From contig NZ_JAECZC010000046.1 in assembly GCF_016056305.1 (NCBI RefSeq), forward strand, positions 7,583-51,113: 43,531 nt of DNA. Direction: 5' to 3'. The first letter of the stretch is position 1. Each line of letters opens with the position of its first letter. The stretch is from Amazonocrinis nigriterrae CENA67 (GTDB taxonomy: Bacteria > Cyanobacteriota > Cyanobacteriia > Cyanobacteriales > Nostocaceae). Positions 34,602-43,233 of the stretch are shown piece by piece. Below the pieces are notes generated by a model that had not been told where the DNA came from, ran no database searches, and saw only the letters and a list, made by a program, of their open reading frames with translations. A program made the translations under genes and the position numbers.

Positions 34602-35018
34602 CTAAATACGTGGGCAACGTTGTTCTAGGCAAGTTTTTAGGGTGTTGGGGTCGAACAAAATCGGTAAAAAATGAATGCTGTTGATTTCTTTAAAATAAAA
34701 TAAGACAGGAAATCTATTCCAGAAAATACGCCAATTTTGCCATTCTCGGTAGGGGAAACGCCGGATTAATTTTTCGCCTCTGTAAAGATCTAAATCTGTG
34801 GCGGTAAATTGCAAACGCAAAGTTACAGTTTGAAACAAAAGAAATAACCCAAGCAATGCGATCGCCCCTCCTACTAGAGGTTGCACAATCAGTAGTGGGA
34901 TAGCGCTAATCACCAACACTATAGGGATATTGTAGCTAGGTTTGAGTTCCACGGTTGATGCCAAGTTAGGCGCAAATGAACTGCTCATAGCTGCAAATCC
35001 TACTTTATTACTAAACAT
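34602..35018 (-). CDS. DUF3119 membrane protein
   Basis: This small protein (138 residues) has a two-segment hydrophobic hairpin (about 30-62: IPIVLVISAIPLLIVQPLVGG, IALLGLFLLFQ). A PH-like cytosolic part follows (LYRGEKLIRRFPYREWQNWRIFWNRFPVLFYFKE). An internal ATG at 34988 gives a shorter alternative start. DUF3119 is a cyanobacterial/plastid family of unknown function. Its place beside an MlaE-type permease suggests an envelope-lipid role. Confidence 0.8.
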   Translation of the reverse strand: MFSNKVGFAAMSSSFAPNLASTVELKPSYNIPIVLVISAIPLLIVQPLVGGAIALLGLFLLFQTVTLRLQFTATDLDLYRGEKLIRRFPYREWQNWRIFWNRFPVLFYFKEINSIHFLPILFDPNTLKTCLEQRCPRI

Positions 35019-35050
35019 CTTTCTTATTTTAGGAGTTAGGAGGCGCGAAG

Positions 35051-35113
35051 TTAGGAGTTAGGAGTTAGGAGTTAGGAGTTAGGAGTTAGGAGTTAGGAGT
35101 TAGGAGTTAGGAG
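35051..35113. repeat. Nine tandem copies of TTAGGAG
   Basis: Nine perfect head-to-tail heptamers, 63 nt, lie upstream of the DUF3119 gene, with a partial copy before 35050. Each unit contains AGGAG, so the transcript would carry ribosome-site-like motifs in one orientation. The copy number is likely to vary by slippage. Confidence 0.9.
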
Positions 35114-35124
35114 TGAAGAATAAT

Positions 35125-35205
35125 TCTCCCATCTCCCCATCTCCCCTGCACCGAAAGCACCCCTGCTCCTCTGCTCCCCTGCTCCCCTGCACCGAAAGCT
35201 CCCTG
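35125..35205. repeat. CTCCCCTGC/ACCGAAAGC dispersed repeat
   Basis: Two ACCGAAAGC(A/T) units sit among CTCCCCTG units. The same combination recurs at 36110-36145. Confidence 0.6.
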
Positions 35206-35207
35206 TT

Positions 35208-36005
35208 CTAAAACCCTTGCAAAAGTGCGCTGCCAGTTCCCTGAAACATTAACCATGAAAGAAAGAAGTTGCTAATAAATATAATCAGCAAAGCCGTAAC
35301 AACAGCAGTTGTAGTTGATTGTCCTACGCCTTTGGCTCCTCCGGTGGTCGTCAAGCCCCAACTGCAACCAATTACGGCAATTAATAAGCCAAAGCAACAT
35401 GCTTTGATCATGGCGCTACAAATATCCCAGATGCCTACCAAGTTACGAGCTGAATCTAGAAATACGGTGTCGGAGAGACTGTAAATATTTGTTGCAATTA
35501 TCAATCCTCCTGCCATACCTGTGATCAAAGACAGAAGAGTTAAAATTGGCAACATCACACAACAAGCAAGTAAGCGTGGGATAACTAGGTAATCAATTGG
35601 ATCAGTTCTTAACATCAACATGGCATCGATTTGTTCTGTCACCCGCATAGTACCTATTTCCGCTGCAAAGGCAGAACCAACTCGTCCGGCTAAAACGACC
35701 GCAGTCAGCACGGGTGAAAGTTCTCGTGTTAATGCTACTGCCAATACTCCGCCGACAATATTGCCGGCACCAAAGTTGATAAATTCCCGTGCCACCTGAA
35801 TGGTAAACACTGCACCGACAAAAACAGCTGTCAATAAGGCTATAAAAACAGAATCTGGCCCAACTGTTGCCATTTGCTCTAAAGTGTTGCGCCAATTGAT
35901 TTTGCCCTTTAGTAAGTGAACTATTACTTGTCCACCTAAAAAAATCGCTGCCAGCAACCGCTGACTCCATGCCCCTAAACTGGATTTGGATGTAGTCTCG
36001 CTCAA
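35208..36005 (-). CDS. MlaE-family lipid ABC transporter permease
   Basis: The 265-residue polytopic protein has the MlaE/YrbE pattern: GPDSVFIALLTAVFVGAVFTIQ, REFINFGAGNIVGGVLAVALTRELSPVLTAVVLAGRVGSAFAAEIGTMRVTEQIDAM and KACCFGLLIAVIGCSWGL. It would form the membrane part of an inter-membrane phospholipid transporter (TGD1-like in plastids). The ATPase and MCE subunit are not adjacent. The start is TTG, since a TAA lies two codons upstream and no other start precedes the conserved region. Confidence 0.9.
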   Translation of the reverse strand: MSETTSKSSLGAWSQRLLAAIFLGGQVIVHLLKGKINWRNTLEQMATVGPDSVFIALLTAVFVGAVFTIQVAREFINFGAGNIVGGVLAVALTRELSPVLTAVVLAGRVGSAFAAEIGTMRVTEQIDAMLMLRTDPIDYLVIPRLLACCVMLPILTLLSLITGMAGGLIIATNIYSLSDTVFLDSARNLVGIWDICSAMIKACCFGLLIAVIGCSWGLTTTGGAKGVGQSTTTAVVTALLIIFISNFFLSWLMFQGTGSALLQGF

Positions 36006-36442
36006 TGTTCTTTAGCTAACTCGGTAACTGCCTTTAAGGATAGCGGAATTTATTAGTCAATTGTCAGTTGTCAGTTGTCAGGAGTAAAGAATTATCGCCC
36101 TCATCCCCCTCATCTCCCCTGCTCCCCTGCACCGAAAGCACCCCATCCGCTGCCAAAACATTAACTTAAATTAAAGCTGCTCTCAGAAAATACAGCTGGG
36201 CTGAGATTATGTTTTCAGGGCTTGCTGCAAAGTCACTTAGAGACTAAGCACGATTTTGCAAGGGTTTTATAGATTTTGGAACTGATTGGAACCAAATGCA
36301 TTTTGTGTAATAAGTAACCGTTTATTTTAATGAAAACTTAAGATTTTTGACATCTTGGTTGCGATGGAGCGATCGCACGTATTGTAGAAGATGACGTTTA
36401 ACTTTTCGGCTGTTGTTCTGTTAATTTGTGGAGTCTGCCTAT
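36006..36442. other. 437-bp gap with heptamers and a dispersed repeat
   Basis: TTGTCAG repeats lie at 36058-36080 and a CTCCCCTGC-ACCGAAAGCACC copy at 36105-36145. The rest is AT-rich, with a HIP1 site near 36370. It carries the promoters of the divergent permease and small membrane-protein genes. Confidence 0.5.
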
Positions 36443-36739
36443 ATGAGCATTTTTACTAACTTCCTACGTTCCCTGCTACTCACGATTATTTTCAGCTTTG
36501 CCGCTCCCATGTTCTTAGCTGGCGGCTTATTGCTGGTTTTAACTCTTATGGGCTACATACCGTGGTTACAAGCAGCAAGTGAAATCAGTGCTACTCGTAT
36601 AGTACATTTTCTCTCTATCTTTGGCAGCGGAAACGCCTTTCATGGCATAGTTGTGATTAGCTTGACTTGTAGTTTTGTGGGTGCATTATTTGATACGTAC
36701 GCTTACTATCGGTGTCAAATTTTACGCATAGATTCATAA
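36443..36739 (+). CDS. Small two-to-three-segment membrane protein
   Basis: ATG at 36443 is chosen because GGAG stands nine bases before it; an in-frame GTG lies at 36428. The 98 residues include hydrophobic segments at about 5-35 (LLLTIIFSFAAPMFLAGGLLLVL) and 65-82 (FHGIVVISLTCSFVGALFD). It ends in YAYYRCQILRIDS. The family is unknown; I would expect it to be a cyanobacterial hypothetical. Confidence 0.65.
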   Translation: MSIFTNFLRSLLLTIIFSFAAPMFLAGGLLLVLTLMGYIPWLQAASEISATRIVHFLSIFGSGNAFHGIVVISLTCSFVGALFDTYAYYRCQILRIDS

Positions 36740-37421
36740 GTGAGTCAAAGGCGATCATTTGGCTGTTAACGATTAATGAAGAGTCGAAGATACTTCTAGC
36801 CACAACTGAATAGGAATTAGCATTTTTGAATTTTTATATAAATGCATTGATTACATAAGAATTTATAAATATAATCATCTCTTGCTTAAGGCTTCAGTTG
36901 CTCACGTTGGAGTATGGATTGAGGAAACTGTAACTCTGGAGACAAGACGCATTCAACAATATATAAGTTACTGTTGCTAGTCTTCAATCAGCAGACCTCA
37001 ATACATCTAGACCCTTTGTGTATAAACTTAGGGTTTGGTATTTTCTGTGGTCTCAAAACCTGAGAGCTTATTTATTAAGTATCAATAATTTTGCTTGCGG
37101 GCATAATCAAGAGCAAAACATTGTTACAACAAAGCTTAAAACCCTATATTTTTTGTTTGACACTATTCCCTACTCGTAACTCCTTACTCCCTGAAATCGA
37201 GTAGAAGAGTATTCAAAACGACTTGACATAACATTCTCTCAAGGATTCGATGAGTAGTTGGTTGATAATGGCAAATCAACTGACACGCAAAAACTAAAAA
37301 TTTAATTAAAATTCGGAATAGTACAATGCCTGTTGATTTTTCTGAATAGAACAAACAAAAGTAGGTCATTTGACCGCTGGGCATTTTATATTGAGATTAT
37401 TACGAGGTTTTTTAACTACTC
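36740..37421. other. 682-bp gap before sppA
   Basis: AT-rich with no convincing gene on either strand. A 66-codon minus-strand frame (37184-37384) lacks a ribosome site and has random-looking composition. It presumably contains the sppA promoter. Confidence 0.4.
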
Positions 37422-38243
37422 ATGGTTTGGCCTTTCAAGTCCAAGTTTCGTAAACAAATTGCCCGGATTGAAATTACTGGTGCGATCGCAGGTTCTACTC
37501 GCAAACGCGTATTAGAAGCCTTGAAAACCGTAGAAGAAAAAAAGTTTCCCGCTTTACTTCTACGCATTGATAGTCCTGGCGGTACAGTTGGAGATTCTCA
37601 AGAAATCTACAGTGCCCTCAAGAGTTTGCGTAAAAAAACCAAAATTGTTGCCAGCTTTGGCAATATTTCAGCTTCTGGTGGTGTCTACATCGGCATGGGA
37701 GCCGAACACATCATGGCTAACCCAGGGACAATCACGGGTAGCATTGGTGTAATTTTGCGGGGAAATAACTTAGAACGCCTATTAGAAAAAATTGGTGTTT
37801 CTTTCAAAGTCATTAAATCCGGCCCCTACAAAGATATTTTGGCATTCGACCGGGAATTAACCGAACCAGAAGAAAATATTCTGCAAGAGTTGATTGACAC
37901 AAGTTATCAGCAATTTGTGCAAACAGTAGCTGAGGCACGTTCTTTGGCTGTAGAAACTGTGAAAAGTTTCGCTGATGGTCGGATTTTTACCGGACAACAA
38001 GCTCTAGAATTGGGTGTAGTAGACCGTCTGGGAACAGAAGAAGATGCACGTCGCTGGACGGCAGAATTGGTTAATCTTGATCCTGACAAAACACCTTGTT
38101 ATACGCTAGAAGAACGGAAACCTTTATTGAGTCGTGTTTTGCCTGGAAGTCGTCAGGTTTCGTCAAGACTAGGCGCAGGTATTGACTGGCTCGAATTTGA
38201 AATGTCTACCAGTGGTTTACCACTGTGGTTATATCGACCATAA
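37422..38243 (+). CDS. sppA: Signal peptide peptidase SppA, short form
   Basis: This is a 273-residue S49-family protease. The core ITGAIAGSTRKRV, LLLRIDSPGG, ISASGGVYIGMGA and KSGPYKDIL gives the Ser85/Lys137 dyad; the 52-residue spacing equals that of the short Bacillus enzyme. It lacks a clear N-terminal membrane segment, unlike most SppA, so membrane attachment would be peripheral. It degrades cleaved signal peptides. A cyanobacterial homologue is linked to high-light acclimation. The aroH gene follows after 117 bp of repeats. Confidence 0.9.
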   Translation: MVWPFKSKFRKQIARIEITGAIAGSTRKRVLEALKTVEEKKFPALLLRIDSPGGTVGDSQEIYSALKSLRKKTKIVASFGNISASGGVYIGMGAEHIMANPGTITGSIGVILRGNNLERLLEKIGVSFKVIKSGPYKDILAFDRELTEPEENILQELIDTSYQQFVQTVAEARSLAVETVKSFADGRIFTGQQALELGVVDRLGTEEDARRWTAELVNLDPDKTPCYTLEERKPLLSRVLPGSRQVSSRLGAGIDWLEFEMSTSGLPLWLYRP

Positions 38244-38345
38244 ATGGTCAGTTGTCAGTTGTTAGTTGTTAGTAGTCAGTAGTTAGTTGTTTTTCACTAC
38301 TAACTACTGACTACTGACTAATGACTAATGACTAATTACTAAATT
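38244..38345. repeat. Inverted heptamer array with a 17-bp perfect stem
   Basis: AGTTGTCAGTTGTTAG units face TAACTACTGACTACTGAC units. Positions 38271-38287 and 38299-38315 are exactly complementary around an 11-nt, T-rich loop. It could act as terminator between sppA and aroH. Confidence 0.65.
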
Positions 38346-38360
38346 AAGGAGGATTTTGGC

Positions 38361-38774
38361 GTGGAGTGGCAAATGCGGGCTATTCGCGGAGCAACAACCG
38401 TTTCAGAGAATACCATTGAAGCAATCCGAGAATCTGTAACGGAGTTATTAGATGAATTAGAAAGGCAAAATCAACTCCAGCCAGAGGATATGATTAGTGT
38501 CACTTTCTCGGTGACAAAGGATCTGGATGCAATTTTTCCAGCTGCGATCGCTAGAGCGCGTCCTGGTTGGGATAATGTGGCCATGTTAGATGTACAGCAA
38601 ATGCACGTTGAGGGTAGTTTACAGCGCTGCATCCGGTTTTTAATCCATGCTTATCTACCAACTTCCACCCTCATTCACCACATCTATCTGCGCCACGCCA
38701 GAAATTTGCGTCCAGACTGGAGTTTACCTCAGTCATTACAAGCATCACAACCAGCAGTTAAGTCAAAAGTGTAA
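38361..38774 (+). CDS. aroH: Chorismate mutase, AroH type
   Basis: The 137 residues match the monofunctional trimeric AroH fold: MRAIRGATTVSENT (Arg of the active site), LDELERQNQL, VSVTKDLD-like SVTFSVTKDLDAIFPA, ARARPGW and VEGSLQRCIRFLIH. It converts chorismate to prephenate on the way to Phe and Tyr. The start is GTG after a strong AAGGAGG. Length is slightly over the usual 120-130, with a polar tail. Confidence 0.93.
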   Translation: MEWQMRAIRGATTVSENTIEAIRESVTELLDELERQNQLQPEDMISVTFSVTKDLDAIFPAAIARARPGWDNVAMLDVQQMHVEGSLQRCIRFLIHAYLPTSTLIHHIYLRHARNLRPDWSLPQSLQASQPAVKSKV

Positions 38775-38989
38775 AATCCTAACGTAAATTCCATGTAAAA
38801 ATTTATAGCACATGGTAAGTATAGACCGGATGATTGGGGAACTCCAAGAAATAATTTATCCCAGTGAAATTAGGGGCGGGTTCACAAATATCCTCGCTTA
38901 ATCAGAAACAATATTTATTAACCTGCCCCTACTCATAACTTTTGACCATTAACTGTGAACAGTGGGATATTTTTTGATTTGGAAGTCCC

Positions 38990-40099
38990 TTAATGCCTTC
39001 GGTTCCAAGCTACTGGCTTCTGAATTTTTTCTGGCACAAAGCCAGCTTGCTCAATCGCCTTTTGCCCTTGTTCGGTCTCTAAAAATCTAGTATAAGCTTC
39101 TCCGACTTGTTGCTCCCTACCTTTGTTTTGCTTAATAATCACAAGCAATTTTGTGGTAACTGGATAACTACCATCTTTGATGACTTCAGTGTTGAACTGA
39201 TTGCGCTTTTGCGGACACTGGTTTGCTGGTACTAGGGGTTCACGGTATGGGGGAATGAGTTGACCAGAAGTAAAACCAAGGGGTAGAGGCTTGACCATGC
39301 ATTGATGCACTATTCCTCTAGCAGAAGCATAATACACACCGCCAGGAGTTTGGTTGACACGCCGCAGCGCTTCTGTGGAAGAGTAGACATACTGCACATT
39401 AGAGCCGAGGGCTTGCTTGTCCAAAACTTGCTTACCAGAAACTAATAGCACGTCGGCATCTTCTGGATACTGGGAAAAAGGGGTAATAGGAAGGTCTGGG
39501 CCGTTCACCTGCTTCCAGTTAGTAATCTGTCCGAGATAAATTTGCTGTAATTGCTCTACAGTTAAACCTGCCACTTCAAGGGCTGGATTAACCACTACTG
39601 CTATGCCGTCAATACCAATCTGGTGTTGCTCAAGTGTAAAACCTCGCTGGCGAGCTATTTCTTGTTCTTCAGATGTCAAGGGTCGAGAAGACCCTGTGAA
39701 ATCCAATTTACCATCAAGCAACATACGGATACCAGATCCGGAACCAGGGCTATCCTTTGTGGGATTTACATAGCGTAACTGTAGCTCTGGGCGAGTAAAC
39801 TGGATCTGAGAATCTACGAGTTGCCTAATGGGTGCCCAGGCAGTACTTCCACCGTAGTTGAAGGAACCACTGGGAACATCTGTAACGAATTTAAAACTGG
39901 AACCAGCAGCAAAAGAAGTGTTTTCTACATGTTGACTTGAGGAAGAGAAAGCACCCTTATCGACCTGGAGGCGAGGTCTTAGCCATAACCAAAGTCCACC
40001 AATGATTGCAATTGTGACTAGTTCGCCAATCACCAAACCTCTGATCATCTGTATAGCGTCTTGGCTAAGTGAGACACTTTTTCTGCTATCATTAGTCAT
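38990..40099 (-). CDS. Membrane-anchored PstS-like substrate-binding protein
   Basis: ATG at 40099 follows AGGAAG; an ATG at 40135 in frame is less likely. Of 369 residues, about 18-42 form one membrane segment (MIRGLVIGELVTIAIIGGLWLWL). The rest is a PBP-like/PstS domain: SGSFNYGGSTAWAPI, PGSGSGIRMLLDGKLDFTGSSRPLT, IGIDGIAVVVNPAL, LTVEQLQQIYLGQITNW. It would bind phosphate or another oxyanion outside the cytoplasm. No pst transporter genes are adjacent. The divergent neighbour is a Ser/Thr kinase with its own membrane segment. Confidence 0.8.
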   Translation of the reverse strand: MTNDSRKSVSLSQDAIQMIRGLVIGELVTIAIIGGLWLWLRPRLQVDKGAFSSSSQHVENTSFAAGSSFKFVTDVPSGSFNYGGSTAWAPIRQLVDSQIQFTRPELQLRYVNPTKDSPGSGSGIRMLLDGKLDFTGSSRPLTSEEQEIARQRGFTLEQHQIGIDGIAVVVNPALEVAGLTVEQLQQIYLGQITNWKQVNGPDLPITPFSQYPEDADVLLVSGKQVLDKQALGSNVQYVYSSTEALRRVNQTPGGVYYASARGIVHQCMVKPLPLGFTSGQLIPPYREPLVPANQCPQKRNQFNTEVIKDGSYPVTTKLLVIIKQNKGREQQVGEAYTRFLETEQGQKAIEQAGFVPEKIQKPVAWNRRH

Positions 40100-40354
40100 C
40101 TTTGTCTTCCTGATTATAAAATCGGTCTTAAACAAGATAAGATCAGCTCAAGAGGAACTTTTTGAACTGCTGCTCATTTCACCCTTTGTCTAAACCTCTT
40201 GCAACTGCTTAACGCATTCTTCATGAAGTTCAGATAAGGCTTTCAGCAATTTACAACTAGCTTCCTAATTAAAAACGATATATTATTTTGATTTTGCACG
40301 CACACAAGTTTTTTAAGTAAAGTTACTTAATGCAGCCGTTAGGGACAATGTAAC

Positions 40355-41665
40355 ATGTTAGGCAGCAAGTTACTAGGAGAGCGCTACCAGGTTGTTAAAG
40401 TTTTAAGTGAAGGTGCGTTTTGTCATACCTACATGGTGGAAGACACTTACCTCTCTCATCGTCCCAACCGTGTTATCAAGCATTTCTTACCAAGGAATAG
40501 ATATTCTATACCAGTAGAAATCCGTAGGCGCTTATTTAACCGAGAAGTAGAAGCCCTCAAACAACTGAGCAATTCTGACTTAGTGCCTCATCTTTTGGCT
40601 GATTTTGAAGATAATCTGGAATTCTATTTGGTACAAGAGTTCATTGAAGGGCATCCCCTCAGCGAGGAACTGTCCCGTGGTCGCTGTTGGTCTGAAACCA
40701 AAGTTTTTCAACTACTGCAAGAGATTTTAGGCATCCTAGATTTTGTTCACAGTTACGGGCTAATTCATCGAGATGTCAAGCCGAGTAATATCATTAGACG
40801 CAAGCAGGATAATCGCTTAGTGCTGATTGATTTTGGTGCTGTCAAGCCAATTTGGAATCAATTGATCATAGGTCAAAGAGAAACCTCGATCTTTACTTCC
40901 ATTGAACAATACACCACGATCGCGATCGGTACACCAGGCTATATGCCTAATGAGCAACAGCGAGGCAAACCGCACCCTAATAGTGATATTTATGCTTTGG
41001 GGATGATTGGTATCCAAGCACTAACGGGTGTACATCCAACACAACTACCAGAAGATCCCAATACAGGTGAAGTTATTTGGCAAAACTTGGTGCAAGTTAG
41101 TCCTGGGTTAGCTTCGGTACTTAACAAAATGGTGCGCTATCACTTTCAAGACAGATATAAATCGGCAAAAGAAGCATTGAAAGCACTTTGGTCAATTAGC
41201 GATTTATACCAAGCGAAACAGGAGTTCAATTCTACTACATTCAATCCTCAAACTTTCTCATACAAACAGGACACAAATAAATCTTTTGAAAGCAATGTAT
41301 CATCCACTGTAAGCAACCAAACTAGCGATAATATGCTACCAGATACGCTTTTACCAATAACTAATATTTACCCGCCAATGCAGGAATTAGCCCCTAATAT
41401 ATTACAGTCTTACACCCCATCGCTAGGAAAAGATACTAATCAAATTTTTGGTGAGCATCTATCATCATCACTCTTAGATAATCAAACAAGCAAGACTAAT
41501 ATTTCGATTATTTCTCAGAAATCTCCTTTGCTGATTGGCTTGATAGTAGGTGCTGTCTCTGGGCTAGTTCTAATGGTTGTGAGTTACTGGTTTGTACAGA
41601 TTATTTCCCCTGATCCGAAAATTGAAAACTTACGAATTCAAACACCCAAGAAATCACTTCAGTAA
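40355..41665 (+). CDS. Hanks-type Ser/Thr protein kinase with C-terminal membrane segment
   Basis: This 436-residue protein has the kinase domain at about 10-285: Gly-loop LSEGAFCHTY, Lys42 in VIKHF, HRDVKPSN (138-145), DFG (159-161), GTPGYMPNEQ and the SDIYALGMIGIQALTG block. A polar Ser/Asn/Gln-rich linker follows, then one membrane segment (about 391-417) and a short tail with no PASTA or WD repeats. It would be a cytosolic kinase tethered to the membrane. It is divergent from the PstS-like gene across 255 bp, which suggests, but does not prove, a shared sensory role. Confidence 0.9.
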   Translation: MLGSKLLGERYQVVKVLSEGAFCHTYMVEDTYLSHRPNRVIKHFLPRNRYSIPVEIRRRLFNREVEALKQLSNSDLVPHLLADFEDNLEFYLVQEFIEGHPLSEELSRGRCWSETKVFQLLQEILGILDFVHSYGLIHRDVKPSNIIRRKQDNRLVLIDFGAVKPIWNQLIIGQRETSIFTSIEQYTTIAIGTPGYMPNEQQRGKPHPNSDIYALGMIGIQALTGVHPTQLPEDPNTGEVIWQNLVQVSPGLASVLNKMVRYHFQDRYKSAKEALKALWSISDLYQAKQEFNSTTFNPQTFSYKQDTNKSFESNVSSTVSNQTSDNMLPDTLLPITNIYPPMQELAPNILQSYTPSLGKDTNQIFGEHLSSSLLDNQTSKTNISIISQKSPLLIGLIVGAVSGLVLMVVSYWFVQIISPDPKIENLRIQTPKKSLQ

Positions 41666-41782
41666 CTCGCTTTATAAAAATATGCCATTGTAATTTTTCT
41701 AGCTTTCTAGTGATAATTGACAGTTATAAGTCATCAACTTAAAGCAAGATAATTTATTTCTTGGAGTTACTTTAATTGAGGA

Positions 41783-41989
41783 TTATGGTTGTCTTTGTTT
41801 AATTATTGATTGATTAGGCTGAGATTGTACACTATCTCTGTGGATTAAAAACGCTACAATCCCTACTACAACTAAGTTAGTAATTATAAGCGCAAGGGCA
41901 CTCCAAATCCCAATTTTTACCTTTGATTTCTCTGTCAGATTATCTGCTGGCTTATCTGTTAATTCAGTTGAGTAGGGTTTGCGGTTCAT
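41783..41989 (-). CDS. Small single-span membrane protein
   Basis: ATG at 41989 is preceded by GGAG at a good distance. The 68 residues carry a polar N-terminal part, one membrane segment (IGIWSALALIITNLVVVGIVAFLI) and a basic Gln-rich tail. It is convergent with the kinase gene, whose stop is 118 bp away. No family is recognised. Confidence 0.6.
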   Translation of the reverse strand: MNRKPYSTELTDKPADNLTEKSKVKIGIWSALALIITNLVVVGIVAFLIHRDSVQSQPNQSIIKQRQP

Positions 41990-42342
41990 AAGTGTTCTCC
42001 ACAACAACCTAGTTGATATTACCTTATTCTACCGCCACTAGATAGATATACACTGTGTTTATACCCATTTGTAATTAAAACTTGCTTCCACAAGTCTTTA
42101 TCTAAAGGTTTTCCACTAAGTGATTCTACGAAACTGAAGCGTTAGATGACGAGTTAATCTGAGATTATGGCATTTTTTCATACTGTCAGGACTTACGCAC
42201 AGGTCATGCAATAACGAACCACAAAGAACACAAAGGACACGAAGGAAAGAGGGTTTGAAAGAGTTTTTGCGTAAGTCCTGTATGTGTATCAGAATTTTCG
42301 TAAAATGGTATATGGCTTGAATTTGTTGGTAAATAATTTAGG
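41990..42342. other. Gap upstream of the small membrane-protein gene
   Basis: No gene was recognised. It contains the second MITE-like element (42187-42280). The remainder is AT-rich. Confidence 0.45.
42187..42280. repeat. MITE-like element, CAGGACTTACGCA ends (copy 2)
   Basis: A perfect 13-bp inverted repeat (42187-42199 and 42268-42280) bounds 94 bp. The ends match those of the element at 26243. The interior differs: it carries CACAAAG/AACACAAAGG repeats and no internal hairpin. No transposase is present, so mobilisation would need one acting in trans. Confidence 0.65.
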
Positions 42343-43233
42343 TTATTCTTTGTGGTGATGAAACCTAATTCCTAAAAAAATGTCGTAAACAAACTCAAAG
42401 AAGTCTTTTCTTTGTAATAGTCCTGAAGTTTGGTAACATCCTTTTTCATCTAAAAGTGGCTTCATCACATAATACGCAGGTTGATAATTATACCAAGGTA
42501 TGGAAGGCCACAAATGATGAATTAAGTGGTAATTTTGTCCTAAAATCAGGATATTCAGAATTGGATTAGGATAGACGCGGGCATTTTTCCAGCGATCGCG
42601 CTCCACAAAGGGACGATGTGGTAAATAATCGAAAAATAAGCCCAGTGCTATGCCCACTATAAAGGCTGGGATGAACCAAAAATTAAGTATATATCCCAAA
42701 AAGTGATACTGAACTGAAATATAAACAATCACACCAATTATCAAACGGCTGATAAACCATTCTAGTAGCTCATATTTGCGCCACAGTCGCCGCTGAAAGA
42801 AAAATACTTCGTGGTATAAAAACCGCACTGCAATCAACCACAGCGGCCCCCCTGTAGAGACGTAATGATCTGGGTCGTCTTTGGGATGATTGACATGGGC
42901 GTGATGCTGTAAATGCACTCGTGTAAACACTGGAAAGGCAAAAGCCAATATCAAAGCACTGCCATGACCTAGCATTGCATTTATAACTCGGTTGCGATGG
43001 GCAGATTGATGACAGGCATCATGAATCACCGTTCCCGCACAATGTAAGGCGATGGTGTTAATACTAAAGCACAACCAGTGCGGCCATTGCCAAAGCCAAT
43101 AACCAAAATTAGATATTACCAGCATTGCCACGGCTGCTAAAAACAGTAACAATGTGGGATTGAAATCACCAGGAGGCGCTAAAAATTCCTTGGGCGGGAT
43201 TTTCAGTGACTTCTGTGCCTCCAATGTGAACAT
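42343..43233 (-). CDS. crtR: Beta-carotene hydroxylase CrtR
   Basis: The 296 residues start at ATG 43233 after AAGGAG. The N-terminal PPKEFLAPPGDFNPT is typical of CrtR. The di-iron histidine boxes are HDACHQSAH (71-79), HLQHHAHVNH (107-116) and NYHLIHHLWP (234-243), and four hydrophobic stretches are seen. CrtR hydroxylates the beta-ring of carotenoids to give zeaxanthin or myxol-type products in the membrane. Another member of the fatty-acid-desaturase superfamily remains possible, but the N-terminal match makes CrtR most likely. Confidence 0.85.
   Translation of the reverse strand: MFTLEAQKSLKIPPKEFLAPPGDFNPTLLLFLAAVAMLVISNFGYWLWQWPHWLCFSINTIALHCAGTVIHDACHQSAHRNRVINAMLGHGSALILAFAFPVFTRVHLQHHAHVNHPKDDPDHYVSTGGPLWLIAVRFLYHEVFFFQRRLWRKYELLEWFISRLIIGVIVYISVQYHFLGYILNFWFIPAFIVGIALGLFFDYLPHRPFVERDRWKNARVYPNPILNILILGQNYHLIHHLWPSIPWYNYQPAYYVMKPLLDEKGCYQTSGLLQRKDFFEFVYDIFLGIRFHHHKE

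Noticed and set aside
35051-35113. CRISPR array
   Set aside because: The repeats are 7-nt contiguous tandem units without spacers and no cas genes are present.
37184-37384. Minus-strand 66-codon frame upstream of sppA
   Set aside because: No ribosome site, random-looking composition, and it lies in the likely sppA promoter region.
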